A stretch of DNA of 64,000 nucleotides from Nonomuraea endophytica (GCF_014203235.1 NZ_JACHIN010000005.1:496001-560000), one strand, 5' to 3'; shown: positions 1 through 8,739, numbered from the stretch's first letter. Numbers and translations are program-made. Notes: a model not told the origin generated them from the sequence alone.

Positions 1-2
1 TA

Positions 3-803
3 CGTCAACTCGAGGCAGAGCTCGGCACCAGCTTGTTCAAGCGCGACAGAAGAAGCGTCGCACTGACCGAATCCGGGCGAGCCCTTCTTCCCCACGCGCG
101 AAACCTGCTGGCCACATGGGACGCCTTCATGATGCCTTCCAGCCGCCTGCGCATCGGCATGTCCACCGTCCTCGGCAGAGGCCTGCTCCCGAGCATTCGC
201 GCGGCCATCCCGGACGTTGAGCTGGTCGTACGGCAGTTCGGCTGGGACGATCCCACCGCTGGCCTTCGGGAGAGCAGCAGTGATGTCGCCTTCGTCTGGC
301 TGCCGCTGCCGGATCCCGACGCCTATGAGTGGATCCACGTCGCCGATGAGCCCCGCCTGCTGCTGGTACCTGGCGGCCATCGTTTGGCGCGCCGCGACCA
401 TGTCGACATCGACGAACTCCTTGACGAGCCTTGGCTCGCGCTTCCGAAGCGATCCGGGGCCTTACGCGACCACTGGCTGGCCCTGGAACAACGTCGCGGA
501 CACCAGGTTCGGGTGACAGCCGAGATCACGGCCACCGACGAGACCCATGAAGCACTGGTCAACGGCGTGGGCATTTGTTTCGTCGCCGCCGGCAACGCCT
601 CCATCTTCACCCGCGATGGCATAGTCGCCATCCCCGTGAAAGGCCTACCTTCCGCGCACCTCGTCCTGGCATGGCGCCGCGATGACCGCCGCTCGCTGGT
701 CCGCACCTTTGCCAGGGCGGCGCAAAAGGCCCCTCGCCGCCTTGACCACGCTCACCGGTATTCACATCCCCGGCCCCGCTCCCCCAGCGAGTCCGCCGTT
801 TGA
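3..803 (+). CDS. LysR-family transcriptional regulator (5' partial)
   Basis: The reading frame is already open at the left edge, so the true start lies outside the window. The first residues (RQLEAELGTSLFKRDRR, then LTESG) match the end of the LysR winged-helix DNA-binding domain, including the familiar L-F-x-R and L-T-x-x-G signature that leads into the linker helix. The remaining 230 or so residues fit the LysR effector-binding domain, with a periplasmic-binding-protein-like alternation of strands and helices. LysR proteins usually activate a neighbouring or divergent gene in response to a small molecule. The gene downstream on the same strand encodes a SnoaL-like protein and might be a target, but that is only positional inference. 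The effector is unknown. Confidence 0.9.
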   Translation, partial: RQLEAELGTSLFKRDRRSVALTESGRALLPHARNLLATWDAFMMPSSRLRIGMSTVLGRGLLPSIRAAIPDVELVVRQFGWDDPTAGLRESSSDVAFVWLPLPDPDAYEWIHVADEPRLLLVPGGHRLARRDHVDIDELLDEPWLALPKRSGALRDHWLALEQRRGHQVRVTAEITATDETHEALVNGVGICFVAAGNASIFTRDGIVAIPVKGLPSAHLVLAWRRDDRRSLVRTFARAAQKAPRRLDHAHRYSHPRPRSPSESAV

Positions 804-886
804 TGGGCACGCCACCAGTTATGCCGATGCGTTATCAAGGCAGGTCTTAGACGTCACACGACATGGCTGCTTGTGTGGTTTCCGTG

Positions 887-1423
887 ATGTCAGAGAACAT
901 GAGCAGAAGCCAGCTCCTGCGTGGAGCATCCGCAGGACTGGCAGGCATGGCGGCAGCATCGCTGATGGGATCGCCGCCGGCGCAGGCCCAGACGGCCGCC
1001 CCGGAACATCCCAACGTTCGATTGATCCGCGAGTACTACAAGGCATACGCCAGCGGCGACCCCAACGCACTCAAGAGATTCTTCGCAGCAGACATCCGCT
1101 GGACCATCCCCGGGCACCATCCTCTGTCCGGCACCAAGTACGGCCAGGCCGAGGTGCTGGCCTTCTTCCGCGAACTCGCCCGAGCCGGCTTCCGGGCAGA
1201 ACCGATATCCCTCGCCGCTGACGGCGCCTGGGTGATCGACCTGCACCGAGGCTGGAGCACTACACCAGAAGGCCTCGACATCATGTGGGCGCTCGCTTTC
1301 CGGATCAGGAACGGCAAGATCGCCGAAGCGATCAACTTCGCAGGCGACCAGCACGCGGCCGACACCTTCTTCTGGAAGCACTACGCACTGGCCCCACTAC
1401 CTGACCGCCTCGCCGCACGCTAG
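887..1423 (+). CDS. Exported SnoaL/NTF2-like protein
   Basis: The mature part (from about EHPNVRLIREYYKAYASGD) is a SnoaL-like/NTF2-like alpha+beta barrel: an early helix with REYYKAYASGD, then the W-x-x-P-G-H-H segment and a final strand-rich half. The family includes polyketide cyclases, isomerases and many ligand-binding proteins without known activity. The N-terminus has a hydrophobic, alanine-rich segment ending in a plausible AQA cleavage site, preceded by SRSQLLRG, which resembles a weak Tat motif with one of the two arginines missing. Start choice is uncertain: ATG at 863, 887 and 899 are in frame and none has a clear ribosome site; 887 leaves a normal n-region. Substrate unknown. Confidence 0.75.
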   Translation: MSENMSRSQLLRGASAGLAGMAAASLMGSPPAQAQTAAPEHPNVRLIREYYKAYASGDPNALKRFFAADIRWTIPGHHPLSGTKYGQAEVLAFFRELARAGFRAEPISLAADGAWVIDLHRGWSTTPEGLDIMWALAFRIRNGKIAEAINFAGDQHAADTFFWKHYALAPLPDRLAAR

Positions 1424-2149
1424 GCGAAGACGCGGTCGACGACTTCGGCCTGTCCGGTGGTTCCGGCGCGGAAACAGCGGCCGTGTCCTCCGGCAGGCCG
1501 GGCGTCGGCCCCGACAACCACAGCACGCCGACCCCACGAGAACCAGCACCAGGCGCGGGGCCGGCGGGAGGGGAGAAGACGCCACCCCTTCACGATGACG
1601 CCTTCGCCCGGCCTGCCCCAGGCTGTGGCGAACCCGCCCCGCGCTGCCAGCGCCCCCGAAACAGGGGCCAAGCGCCTCCACCCCTTTGGCCGCCTGGACG
1701 AGCGCGGCACCCACGACGGGGCCGCTGTGGGAGGGCGAGCGCGGCCCTCCGACAGGCTCGCCGAGCGGGGCCGGTAGCACGCACTCACCCCGTCGACCAC
1801 GAGATCCAGCCCGCACGCCTGGCGGCCTTCAGGCCGGCGTGGTCGCCGTCGACCAGCACGTTCATGGCATGGCCGTGCGGTCTCATGAGGTTCACGATCC
1901 CCCGTACGCGCCCCTTGCCACCATGAGAGCAGGACACATCAGCGGCGACGCCGTCGAGCAGGCGCGACAGGCCGAACTCGAAGAGGGTGTCGAGGTCGAG
2001 AGAGCCGGGTGGGACCCGGGCGAGGAGCGGCTGCGGTGAAGGCTGATCGTTCATTTCCGGCCGTAAGGTCCCCAAGAAAACATTCGCCGAGCGATGCAAC
2101 ATCTCCGCTCCTTCGGCCGTCTGGGACGTGACTACCGAAGGGACGACAC
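1424..2149. other. Gene-poor stretch with fragments
   Basis: I see no intact gene here. Long open frames exist on both strands but have the composition of random GC-rich DNA. At 1730-1750 there is a 7-bp inverted repeat (GGAGGGC/GCCCTCC). The minus strand between about 1785 and 2090 carries protein-like remnants, listed separately. The last 50 bases are the leader of the sigma-factor gene. Confidence 0.5.
1815..2040 (-). pseudogene. Remnant of a TetR-type regulator tail plus a TOPRIM-like scrap
   Basis: Read on the minus strand, 2030 to about 1925 gives SLDLDTLFEFGLSRLLDGVA, which matches the last helix typical of actinobacterial TetR-family regulators (x-L-F-E-F-G-L-x-x-L-L-D-G). No helix-turn-helix half exists upstream, where the ECF sigma gene begins in the opposite direction. 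Immediately after it, in the same open frame, comes NVLVDGDHAGLKAARRAG, which recalls a TOPRIM V-x-V-D-G-D strand. The two pieces do not belong to one known protein. I read this as gene debris joined by deletion. It has no ribosome site or start of its own, and the TOPRIM resemblance is weak. Confidence 0.4.
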
Positions 2150-2650
2150 GTGGATGACGAACCCGGCTTCGACGACTTCGTGGCGGAGCAGACGGCCGCG
2201 CTGCTCCGCTACGGATACGTCCTGACCGGAAACCCTCATGACGCCGCCGACCTGGTCCAAGAAGCTCTGGTACGGCTGTGCGGCGCCTGGCCGAGGGTGA
2301 GACGCAAGGACAGCCTGCACAGCTACGTCCGGACCACGATGGCGCGGTTACACATCAGCGTCTGGCGGCGGCGCAGGCGTGAACACCTGATCGGAGAGCC
2401 ACCGGAGCGGGTTCACCACGAAGTCTTCCCTCGCGACGACGAGCAGGGGGTGTGGGAAGAGCTGGCCGCGCTGCCCCGCAGGCAGCGCGCCGTCCTGGTG
2501 CTGCGCTACTACGAACAGCTCAGCGACGCCGAGATCGCCAAGGTGCTCGGCATCTCTACCGGCACCGTGCGCAGCCAGGCCTTCCGGGGCCTGGACAAGC
2601 TGCGTTCCGCCCTCTCCTCCGCACCGGCGACTCACGGGAGCATGCGATGA
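2150..2650 (+). CDS. ECF RNA polymerase sigma factor, SigE-like
   Basis: A 166-residue sigma-70 family factor with only regions 2 and 4. Region 2 (about residues 8-75) contains AADLVQEALVRLCGAWPRV and the aromatic/basic stretch that melts the -10 element. Region 4 (about 100-155) contains LPRRQRAVLVLRYYEQLSDAEIAKVLGISTGTV in two parts, a helix-turn-helix for the -35 element. The pattern matches the actinobacterial SigE family of small ECF factors. It starts at GTG 2150, preceded by GAAGGGA at a good distance. Its stop overlaps the next start (ATGA at 2647), so the two genes are translationally coupled. The partner membrane protein is its probable anti-sigma factor or signal sensor. Confidence 0.93.
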   Translation: MDDEPGFDDFVAEQTAALLRYGYVLTGNPHDAADLVQEALVRLCGAWPRVRRKDSLHSYVRTTMARLHISVWRRRRREHLIGEPPERVHHEVFPRDDEQGVWEELAALPRRQRAVLVLRYYEQLSDAEIAKVLGISTGTVRSQAFRGLDKLRSALSSAPATHGSMR

Positions 2651-3957
2651 CCGACCTGGAAGACCAGCTGAGCCGCGTCCTGTCCGGTGCGGCACATCGT
2701 GCGCCGCAGCCGCCGGAGGGGCTGCTCGCGACGGTCAAGACGCGCCATCGCAGGCGGCGGGCACGGATGGCCGCTGTGCGCACGGCCGCGGCCGTGGTCC
2801 TGGTGGCAGGCGGGGTAGGCGCGGTGGTCAGCGCCCTGGGCGCGTCGGCCGAGCCGTATCCCGCGGTCAGCGCGACCGGCAGACCCGAGGCGTCGCCGGA
2901 CAAGATTCCGCCGCTCATCGAGAAGGTGTGGCCGCAAGCCGTACACAAGATTCCGGCGAAACTGCCCGACGGCCGCGCGTACTATCCGCAGCTGCTCCTC
3001 GACGATCGCACGCTGCTGGTCATGACGGGCGTCAGTGACGGTAAGCGTCAGTTCCTGTGGAGCTACGAGCTGAGCACCGGCCGGCCCAGGCAGATCGCCG
3101 AGATCCCCCCGACGAAGGGATCAGCGATCTTCGCCGACGGCGTCGCCGCCGGTGGCGGCAACATCGTCTGGTGGGCGTCCTACAAGGAGGCGGGCAGCCC
3201 CCGGGTGGCCCGGATCTGGACGGTGCCGGCCACCGGCGGCCAGCCTCGGCCGGTGACCGACGTCCCTCTCGGAAACGTCATGAAGCAGGGGCACATCGAC
3301 GGGCTGACGGTGGCGGGCTCGGACGTGATCTTCGCCTACGAGAAGGGCGGGGTCTACCGGGTGCCGCTGAGCGGGGGCTCGCCGCAGCCGGTGAAGGGCG
3401 CCGAGCGGCACCACATCCTGCGGTGGCCGTGGGTGGGCGTCCACCGCGGAAAGGCGATCTTCCGCGAGCTGTTCAACGCCGAGACCGGTGAGCGGCGCGA
3501 CGCCGTGGTCAAGGCCGACGAGGAGGTCAGGTGCGGCGTCGACCGTTGCGCCGGCGTGGCCGTGCGATACAAGACCGTCAAGGCCGAAAGGCCCCGCGAC
3601 CGCTCCGGCAAGGAGATCAAGTGCGGCACTCGCCGGTGCCCGGACACGGCGCGGAGCCAGACCATCCTGCGCAGGTTCGTCCGCGACCGCGACGGCTCCC
3701 ACGAGCGCGAACTGCCGAACAGCTTCCAGACAGGCGACGACGCCGGTCTGGAGCGCTTCTTCAAAGTCACGTTGCGGGGACCGGGAGACCAGACCGTCCT
3801 GACGCTGTATGACGCCGACACCGGCAGGTCCGCCGATCTCGGCATACGGCGGGACGCGAAAGGAAGCATGGGGATCCCCGACGGCGGCCTCGACCGCCTG
3901 ATGACCTACCCGATCAAGAACGAGATGTACGTCCTGGACCTGGCCGCGCTCAAGTAG
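2647..3957 (+). CDS. Membrane-anchored sigma partner with extracytoplasmic propeller-like domain
   Basis: 436 residues. The first 41 are cytoplasmic, acidic then strongly basic (RHRRRRAR). One transmembrane helix spans about residues 43-65. The rest would be outside the cell and reads as a beta-propeller-like sensor, with repeated blocks such as GGNIVWWAS, VARIWTVPATGG and GVYRVPLSGG. The position directly after an ECF sigma gene, with a 4-base overlap, points to an anti-sigma factor or sensor, though the N-terminus has no zinc-binding HxxxCxxC motif. An odd point is a pair of CGxxRC motifs near residues 296 and 326 (CGVDRC and CGTRRC), the only cysteines visible outside the membrane. They could form disulfides or bind a metal. 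Confidence 0.75.
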   Translation: MTDLEDQLSRVLSGAAHRAPQPPEGLLATVKTRHRRRRARMAAVRTAAAVVLVAGGVGAVVSALGASAEPYPAVSATGRPEASPDKIPPLIEKVWPQAVHKIPAKLPDGRAYYPQLLLDDRTLLVMTGVSDGKRQFLWSYELSTGRPRQIAEIPPTKGSAIFADGVAAGGGNIVWWASYKEAGSPRVARIWTVPATGGQPRPVTDVPLGNVMKQGHIDGLTVAGSDVIFAYEKGGVYRVPLSGGSPQPVKGAERHHILRWPWVGVHRGKAIFRELFNAETGERRDAVVKADEEVRCGVDRCAGVAVRYKTVKAERPRDRSGKEIKCGTRRCPDTARSQTILRRFVRDRDGSHERELPNSFQTGDDAGLERFFKVTLRGPGDQTVLTLYDADTGRSADLGIRRDAKGSMGIPDGGLDRLMTYPIKNEMYVLDLAALK

Positions 3958-4153
3958 GAGCGCCGCGCTTAACGGCACCCCAAGTCGCCGCCGCGCGGGC
4001 GGGCGATGGATTCAGCGGTGTACGCGGCCTGCGTGCCGGCCAGGCGGATGCCCAGGAGTGGGCCCACTGTCGGGCGGCAAACGATCTAGCCTCTGGCACG
4101 CCCTTCATCCATGATTCAGGTGTCATCCCCCTAGCCCTGAATCGGGACGGCCA

Positions 4154-5125
4154 GTGAAACGCATCCTTGCCTGGATCGGCGTCAACATCGACATCCTCGT
4201 GGCGCTGACGGTGGCGATCATCGTGAGCGCGCTGGATATCGCGGGCATCGCCACCGCGGAAGCCGTCAGCAACGCCACCGTGGCCACGCTGGCCGTACTC
4301 GCGTTCGTCATGCTGCGCAGCCGCATGCGCGCCGAATCCGCGGAGAACGTCGTCGAACAGGCCATCGTGGCCGCCGACCGCAAGATCGACCTCCTGCCTT
4401 CCCGCCTCCAGGAACAGTCGGCCGCCAGACTGGTGAAGGGTGAGGAGTTCAACCGGCTACTGGCAGACGCCCGCCTGGACACCGATCGATGGATCTTCAA
4501 AGGCTCGACCGGGGCGTACGTGCGCGCCGTAACCCTGCCCGAATGCCTGGGAAGAGCCCGCCAGGGACGACGGGCGCTGCTGGTCCGCCTGGAGATCCTG
4601 GATCCGAATGACATCCATCTGTGTGAGCGCTTCGTCCGCCTGCACCAGAGCCTGGCCCTGAGCGCCGACGGCCCCGAGTCGACCTGGACCGGTGACGGAA
4701 CCCGCATGGAGCTCTACGCGACCGTGCTCTCCGCCTGCTGGCATCACCAGCGCTACGAGCTGCTCGACGTAGAGATCGGATTCTCTTCGATCGCTTCGAC
4801 GTTCCGCTACGAGCTGTCGTCTCGCTACATGTTCATCACGCAGCGAGGACCCGACTTCCCCGCCACGGTGATCACCGGGAACGCCCTCGCCCTCGACTGC
4901 TGGGCCACCGAACTCCACGCGAGCATGCGGCAGGCACGCTCTCTCGACATACGACGCGGCGCGGCGGTGACGTTGTCGTCTCCCCCCACGGTCGAGGAGG
5001 TCCGCACGCTCTTCGAGCGGCTTGACCTCGCACTTCCCGAGACTTACGGCGACGACGACGTCGACGAGATCATAAGGACGGCCTTCAAGAACTCCGACCC
5101 CTACGACAAGGCAGCATGGGGATGA
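4154..5125 (+). CDS. Membrane protein of unknown function with large cytoplasmic domain
   Basis: 323 residues starting at GTG 4154. Two hydrophobic segments (about 8-30 and 36-55) form a hairpin anchor. They are followed by a charged helical stretch (about 57-90) and a mixed alpha/beta domain of about 230 residues. Recognisable blocks are WIFKGSTGAYVRAVTLP, ARQGRRALLVRLEILDP and a C-terminal acidic tail. The STG-x-Y and R-x-E-I-L-D-P blocks recall proteins in which a phospholipase-D-like or receptor-like fold follows a membrane anchor, but I see no HKD motif and do not assign a function. It stands alone, with about 195 bases before it and a gene-poor region after it. Confidence 0.7.
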   Translation: MKRILAWIGVNIDILVALTVAIIVSALDIAGIATAEAVSNATVATLAVLAFVMLRSRMRAESAENVVEQAIVAADRKIDLLPSRLQEQSAARLVKGEEFNRLLADARLDTDRWIFKGSTGAYVRAVTLPECLGRARQGRRALLVRLEILDPNDIHLCERFVRLHQSLALSADGPESTWTGDGTRMELYATVLSACWHHQRYELLDVEIGFSSIASTFRYELSSRYMFITQRGPDFPATVITGNALALDCWATELHASMRQARSLDIRRGAAVTLSSPPTVEEVRTLFERLDLALPETYGDDDVDEIIRTAFKNSDPYDKAAWG

Positions 5126-5556
5126 ACCGGAAATCAAGCGGTTGGTAGGGGGGTGATGTGAGCGAACCTGCCCCGGTCGCCGCACACGCGCGCCGTCCCG
5201 GCCACGCTTTCCCCACGCCGCTGTGTCCCGGCCCTCTTGCCCGTCCCGCTCGCCGCCACCCTGGAGGCGGCCAGACCTGCTCATCGATCTGGCCGGTCTT
5301 GGCCAGCCCGTGCTGGTCCTCCACGCGGGCCACGGGCGCGGCCGCCGGCCCGTGTGGAGCTCACGTTGCGACAGGCGATCGAGCACGTGGGCTGCGACGA
5401 GGAGTAGGTGCGTAGCAGCAGATCAGTGCCGGTGATCTCCAGCACGCGGACGACGCGTTCGTGCGGGCCACTCGCATGACGCCACTATGACACCATCGCG
5501 GTGCCATCCTTTCGAGTCGCCGGTACGGCCCGCGCCCGCAGGCCGGGCCTATGGCG
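5126..5556. other. Gene-poor stretch
   Basis: No intact gene is visible. The only protein-like signal is a short STAS-domain tail on the minus strand at 5400-5475, listed separately. The rest is GC-rich, with short open frames lacking ribosome sites. Confidence 0.5.
5400..5475 (-). pseudogene. Remnant of a STAS-domain (anti-sigma antagonist-like) C-terminus
   Basis: Minus-strand translation from 5475 gives PHERVVRVLEITGTDLLLRTYSS. The V-R-R-V-L-x-x-T-G-x-D-x-x-L-x-x-Y pattern is the usual last helix and strand of actinobacterial STAS proteins of the SpoIIAA/RsbV type. No N-terminal half with the phosphorylatable D-S-S-G loop is found upstream, and there is no usable start. I interpret it as the end of a deleted gene. 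The match is short, so chance resemblance is possible. Confidence 0.35.
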
Positions 5557-6693
5557 CTACAGCAGCTTGGCCAGAGGCGAGCCGAACGCCGCCTCGATGA
5601 TGCGGTTGAACGCCGGCAGCCAGTTCCAGTCGGAGTTGGTGTTCATCGAGACCAGGAGGCGGCCGTCGGGGGTGCCCATGGTGATGGCCGCGGACCCGGT
5701 GGCCATGCCGGCCACGGCGTGCAGCACACCGCCGTCGGCCAGGGTCCACTGCGACACGCCGGTGCCGTAGCGGGTGTTGGGCAGCCAGTCCCTGGTGGGG
5801 ACCGTGGTCCACATCTCTCGATGCTGGGCCGGCGGCAGCAGCGTGCCCTCGATCATCGCCCGGGTGAAGCGAAGCATGTCGCCGGTCGTCGACAGGACGT
5901 TTCCGGCCGCCCACCCGAAGAAGGTCGAATCGGAGACGTCGACGGGGTCGGTCTCGGGTCCCTGGAGATGCGACTGGTAGTTCTCCGTGGTCAAGATCGC
6001 CGGATCGACGCCGTCCTTGATGAACATCCTCGAATAGAGCCTGGCGTGCTGCCCCCGGAATCCCGCCTCGGGCAGGGGGCGCGCATAGGTGCCGGTCGTG
6101 AGGCCGAGCGGCTGGATGACGGTCCGCTCGACCTCCTCCTCGAAGGTGCGGCCGGTCACCTTCTCGATGATCGCCCCGGCGAGGTGGTAAGTGCCGTTGG
6201 TGTAGGCGAAGCTCTCGCCGGGCTCGAAGATCGGCGGCTGGGACATCTGCAGTGCCAGCAGCTCCTCAACGGTCCAGACATAGTGGCGGTGCTTGGCGAA
6301 CCCGGCTCGGGTATGGAAGTTGAGCACCAGGTCGCGGTCCCAGCCCACGACCCACAGGCCGCTGGTGTGGTTGAGCAGGTTCCTGATGGTGATCTTGCTG
6401 CCGTCGTTGCCGTTGCCGCTGACCACGCCGGGCAGCCATCGCTCCACCGTGTCGTCCAGGCTCAGCCTGCCCTCCGCGGCCAGCTGCAGCACGGTGGCGG
6501 AGGTGTAGGCCTTGCCGCCGCTGCCGATGTGAAACTGGTCGGCCGGCTCACGGCGACGGCCCGTTTCCATGTCGGCCACCCCCGCCGATCCGAACCAGGC
6601 GCCGTCCTCGTCCTGAACGTGGGCGACGACGCCGGCCACGCCCAGCTCGGCCGCCGACCAGTCGAGCGCCTCCTGGACCTTGTCCCTGATCAT
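5557..6693 (-). CDS. Serine hydrolase, beta-lactamase/DD-peptidase family
   Basis: 378 residues of the class C beta-lactamase-like serine hydrolase family (penicillin-binding-protein fold; D-alanyl carboxypeptidases, esterases, aminopeptidases). The S-x-x-K motif is at about S58-K61 (IGSGGK), followed by the typical LxLDDxVxxWLP and LLNHTSGL blocks. The Y-x-N motif is at about Y164-N166 (FAYTNGTYHLAG). The third motif, normally H-T/G-G or K-T-G, reads HAVAGMATG near residue 335 and departs from the usual spacing. There is no signal peptide, so a cytoplasmic esterase-like role is more likely than cell-wall work. The start at 6693 overlaps no other gene. Confidence 0.88.
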   Translation of the reverse strand: MIRDKVQEALDWSAAELGVAGVVAHVQDEDGAWFGSAGVADMETGRRREPADQFHIGSGGKAYTSATVLQLAAEGRLSLDDTVERWLPGVVSGNGNDGSKITIRNLLNHTSGLWVVGWDRDLVLNFHTRAGFAKHRHYVWTVEELLALQMSQPPIFEPGESFAYTNGTYHLAGAIIEKVTGRTFEEEVERTVIQPLGLTTGTYARPLPEAGFRGQHARLYSRMFIKDGVDPAILTTENYQSHLQGPETDPVDVSDSTFFGWAAGNVLSTTGDMLRFTRAMIEGTLLPPAQHREMWTTVPTRDWLPNTRYGTGVSQWTLADGGVLHAVAGMATGSAAITMGTPDGRLLVSMNTNSDWNWLPAFNRIIEAAFGSPLAKLL

Positions 6694-7009
6694 GATGCAG
6701 TCCCTTCTGCGGGTTCGCTGATGTCAGCAACGATGACCAGGCCCGATGACGAGCGACTGACGCGGCGCTTACAGGCCGTGGGGTTCGGCGCGGGCCCTTG
6801 TCAGACAGAGGAGGACGGGGCGCCGTCAACGCGGCTGCCACTGGCCGCCATGTCGTGGCTCGCCTGCGCCGTCAGTGTGTGCGGCGGTGGGGCGCGAGGC
6901 GGCCCGATGCGGCGGACGGACGGCTCCCTTCGGCGGCCGGTGCGCCGTCGGCGGCGAGGCCGAGGCCCTGATGGCGGAGCCACCTCGTAGTGTCACCAGA
7001 ACCGCCTAC
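6694..7009. other. Intergenic region upstream of the serine hydrolase
   Basis: This contains the 5' region of the serine hydrolase gene. A plus-strand frame from 6733 stays open into the 6990s, but it lacks a convincing ribosome site and has a random arginine-rich composition. I see no gene. Confidence 0.4.
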
Positions 7010-7039
7010 GGGCGGACAACATACCCGGGTTGTCCGCCC
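7010..7039 (-). terminator. Perfect 11-bp hairpin after the small secreted peptide gene
   Basis: GGGCGGACAAC and GTTGTCCGCCC form a perfect inverted repeat (7010-7020 and 7029-7039) around an 8-base loop. It lies 27 bases past the stop of the minus-strand peptide gene at 7066-7227. There is no strong U-tract, which is common in actinomycete terminators. Confidence 0.6.
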
Positions 7040-7065
7040 ACGCGGCCCCAGCGGGGGCTATGGCC

Positions 7066-7227
7066 TCAGCCGACCGGCAGCCCGTTGATCGGCAGTCCCT
7101 GGGTCAGCCCGGCGAGCAGGGTGCCGGGCATGCTGTGGCTCTCGCCGGGCGGCGCCGGCGCGGCTTGGGCGGGAGAGGCCAGGAACAGTCCCGCGGCGGC
7201 AACGGGGATCAGGACCAGGTAGCGCAT
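7066..7227 (-). CDS. Small secreted peptide, 53 residues
   Basis: The start is ATG at 7227, preceded by GTGAAGGAGTACG, a near-ideal ribosome site. The product begins MRYLVLIPVAAAGLFLA and has a clear signal peptide with a likely SPAQA cleavage. This leaves a mature peptide of about 30 residues: first proline-rich, then LLAGLTQGLPINGLPVG, a glycine/leucine/proline-rich tail. A perfect hairpin follows the stop. Together the ribosome site, signal peptide and terminator argue for a real gene despite its size. Actinomycetes encode several families of tiny secreted surface-active or structural peptides with such GLP repeats. It lacks the chaplin cysteines and I cannot name a family. Confidence 0.7.
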   Translation of the reverse strand: MRYLVLIPVAAAGLFLASPAQAAPAPPGESHSMPGTLLAGLTQGLPINGLPVG

Positions 7228-7315
7228 CGTACTCCTTCACAGGTCAGCATGGACCCCTGCATCCTGGGCCACGACCTGGGCGGCCGCCACGCGCCTAGCA
7301 CGACCTTGACCAACA

Positions 7316-8737
7316 TCAGACCGGCGGCCGCCCGTTGTCCAACTCTCTTACGTCTGCGGCGTCGTGATGTTCCAGCACCTCGATCGAAGCCAGGTAGCCC
7401 GCCCCGGTCACCCGCGCCCGCACCAGGTCCCCGTCGGCGACGCCGGTCAGCTGGCTTGCGAGGGCGCGAATCGCCCGCACGCGCCGTGGCCCGTGGTCGA
7501 TGGCCAGGTAATGCAGTTGGCCGGTGATGTCGGCCGCGTGCAGTCTGATCACCCGGCCCTCCAGCGTACGGCGCGGCTTGGCGTTCCTTGCCCGGCTCTT
7601 CCACACCGCCCTGGTGACCAGCCCGATCGGCAGGACCACGATCAGCATGAACACGACGGCGACGAGTCCACCACCGGCGATCATGATCATCGAGATGACG
7701 AACGGCGCCGGGTCGTCGGGGGCGAGGGTACGCAGGCCGTACCAGATGCTCACCCCCAGCGCGCTCCCCACCCAGACGCAGAAGATCAGGAAGAGCAGCA
7801 GCCCGGTGATCACCTTGCTCTGGCCGGGGTAGGTGACCCGGACCCGGTGCCAGAGCCCGCCGTGGTCGGACCAGGCGTGCTCCTGGTCGCGCGGGAGCAG
7901 TACCGGAAGGCTGGCCAGCGCGGCGCGGGTGAGACCGAACGCGGCGGCGTAGGCGAGTTGCCTGCCCCAGATCGTCACCGCGGCCGACGGCAGGCTGTCC
8001 ACGTGCGCGATCCCGCGCAGGTGCGCGCGCACGCCCAGCCAATGCCCGGCGGCGGCCCGGCCGCGCCTGGTCAGTCGCTCGCCGCCCAGGCGCTTGTCGA
8101 AGGCGGTCGTCGCGACGAGCCCGATCAGGAGGATGTGCGGCGTGAGCGCGCCCACCGGCCTGGGCATCAGCGTCAGGTCGGCCAGCACGCCCCACAGCAG
8201 GGCGGCGAGCAGCCCGGTGATCGACATACCGGTGCCGGGGCCGCCCGCCTTCCCGGTCAGGCCCAGCGTGCGCGCCTCCGCGATCACGCTCTTCTCGAAT
8301 TCGTCCTGCCATCGCCCCAGGTCGCGGCTGCCCTCGGCGATCGCCTCCGTGGCGACCACGCCGGTGCCGCCCAGCGTCGTGAGATGGTCCAAGACCATCA
8401 TCTCGTACGGCTTGAGCCCGTCCCTGGCACGATCGCGGCGCAGCCGTACCAGACAGAGATTCGGACCTACCTCCTCGATACCGGCATGACCCCGCGCCGC
8501 CAGATCCAGCACCGTGGCCGCGGCCGCCTCGTGGGTGAGCGTGCCGTTCTCGGTGATCAGGTCGACCACGGCGGGCGAGAGCCCCTCGAACTCCGGCGCC
8601 GCCACGCCCCGCCCCACCCGTGGCCCCTTGGCGGCACGGATGCGCCAGATGACCTGCAGCGACCACAGCAGGGTGAGGACGGCCGCCGCGATCGCGAGCG
8701 CCGGGGTCAGCGTGACGAGTTCGTCCTTTCCCGGCAC
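7316..8737 (-). CDS. DUF2207-like membrane protein
   Basis: About 473 residues if started at GTG 8737, two bases past the stop of the upstream LemA gene, so the two are coupled. One hydrophobic segment lies at the very N-terminus (about 8-26). A cytoplasmic block follows with GLSPAVVDLITENGTLTHEAAAATVLDLAARG, given here in two family elements: a winged-helix-like region and LKPYEMMVLDHL. Four more membrane segments then come between about residues 140 and 365. DUF2207 proteins (YciQ-like) very often sit beside LemA genes and are thought to be envelope-associated; the biochemical role is unknown. The C-terminal 90 residues form a soluble beta-rich tail. Confidence 0.75.
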   Translation of the reverse strand: MPGKDELVTLTPALAIAAAVLTLLWSLQVIWRIRAAKGPRVGRGVAAPEFEGLSPAVVDLITENGTLTHEAAAATVLDLAARGHAGIEEVGPNLCLVRLRRDRARDGLKPYEMMVLDHLTTLGGTGVVATEAIAEGSRDLGRWQDEFEKSVIAEARTLGLTGKAGGPGTGMSITGLLAALLWGVLADLTLMPRPVGALTPHILLIGLVATTAFDKRLGGERLTRRGRAAAGHWLGVRAHLRGIAHVDSLPSAAVTIWGRQLAYAAAFGLTRAALASLPVLLPRDQEHAWSDHGGLWHRVRVTYPGQSKVITGLLLFLIFCVWVGSALGVSIWYGLRTLAPDDPAPFVISMIMIAGGGLVAVVFMLIVVLPIGLVTRAVWKSRARNAKPRRTLEGRVIRLHAADITGQLHYLAIDHGPRRVRAIRALASQLTGVADGDLVRARVTGAGYLASIEVLEHHDAADVRELDNGRPPV

Positions 8738-8739
8738 GC

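Noticed and set aside
6733..6990. A short plus-strand gene before the secreted peptide
   Set aside because: It has no ribosome site and an arginine-rich random composition.
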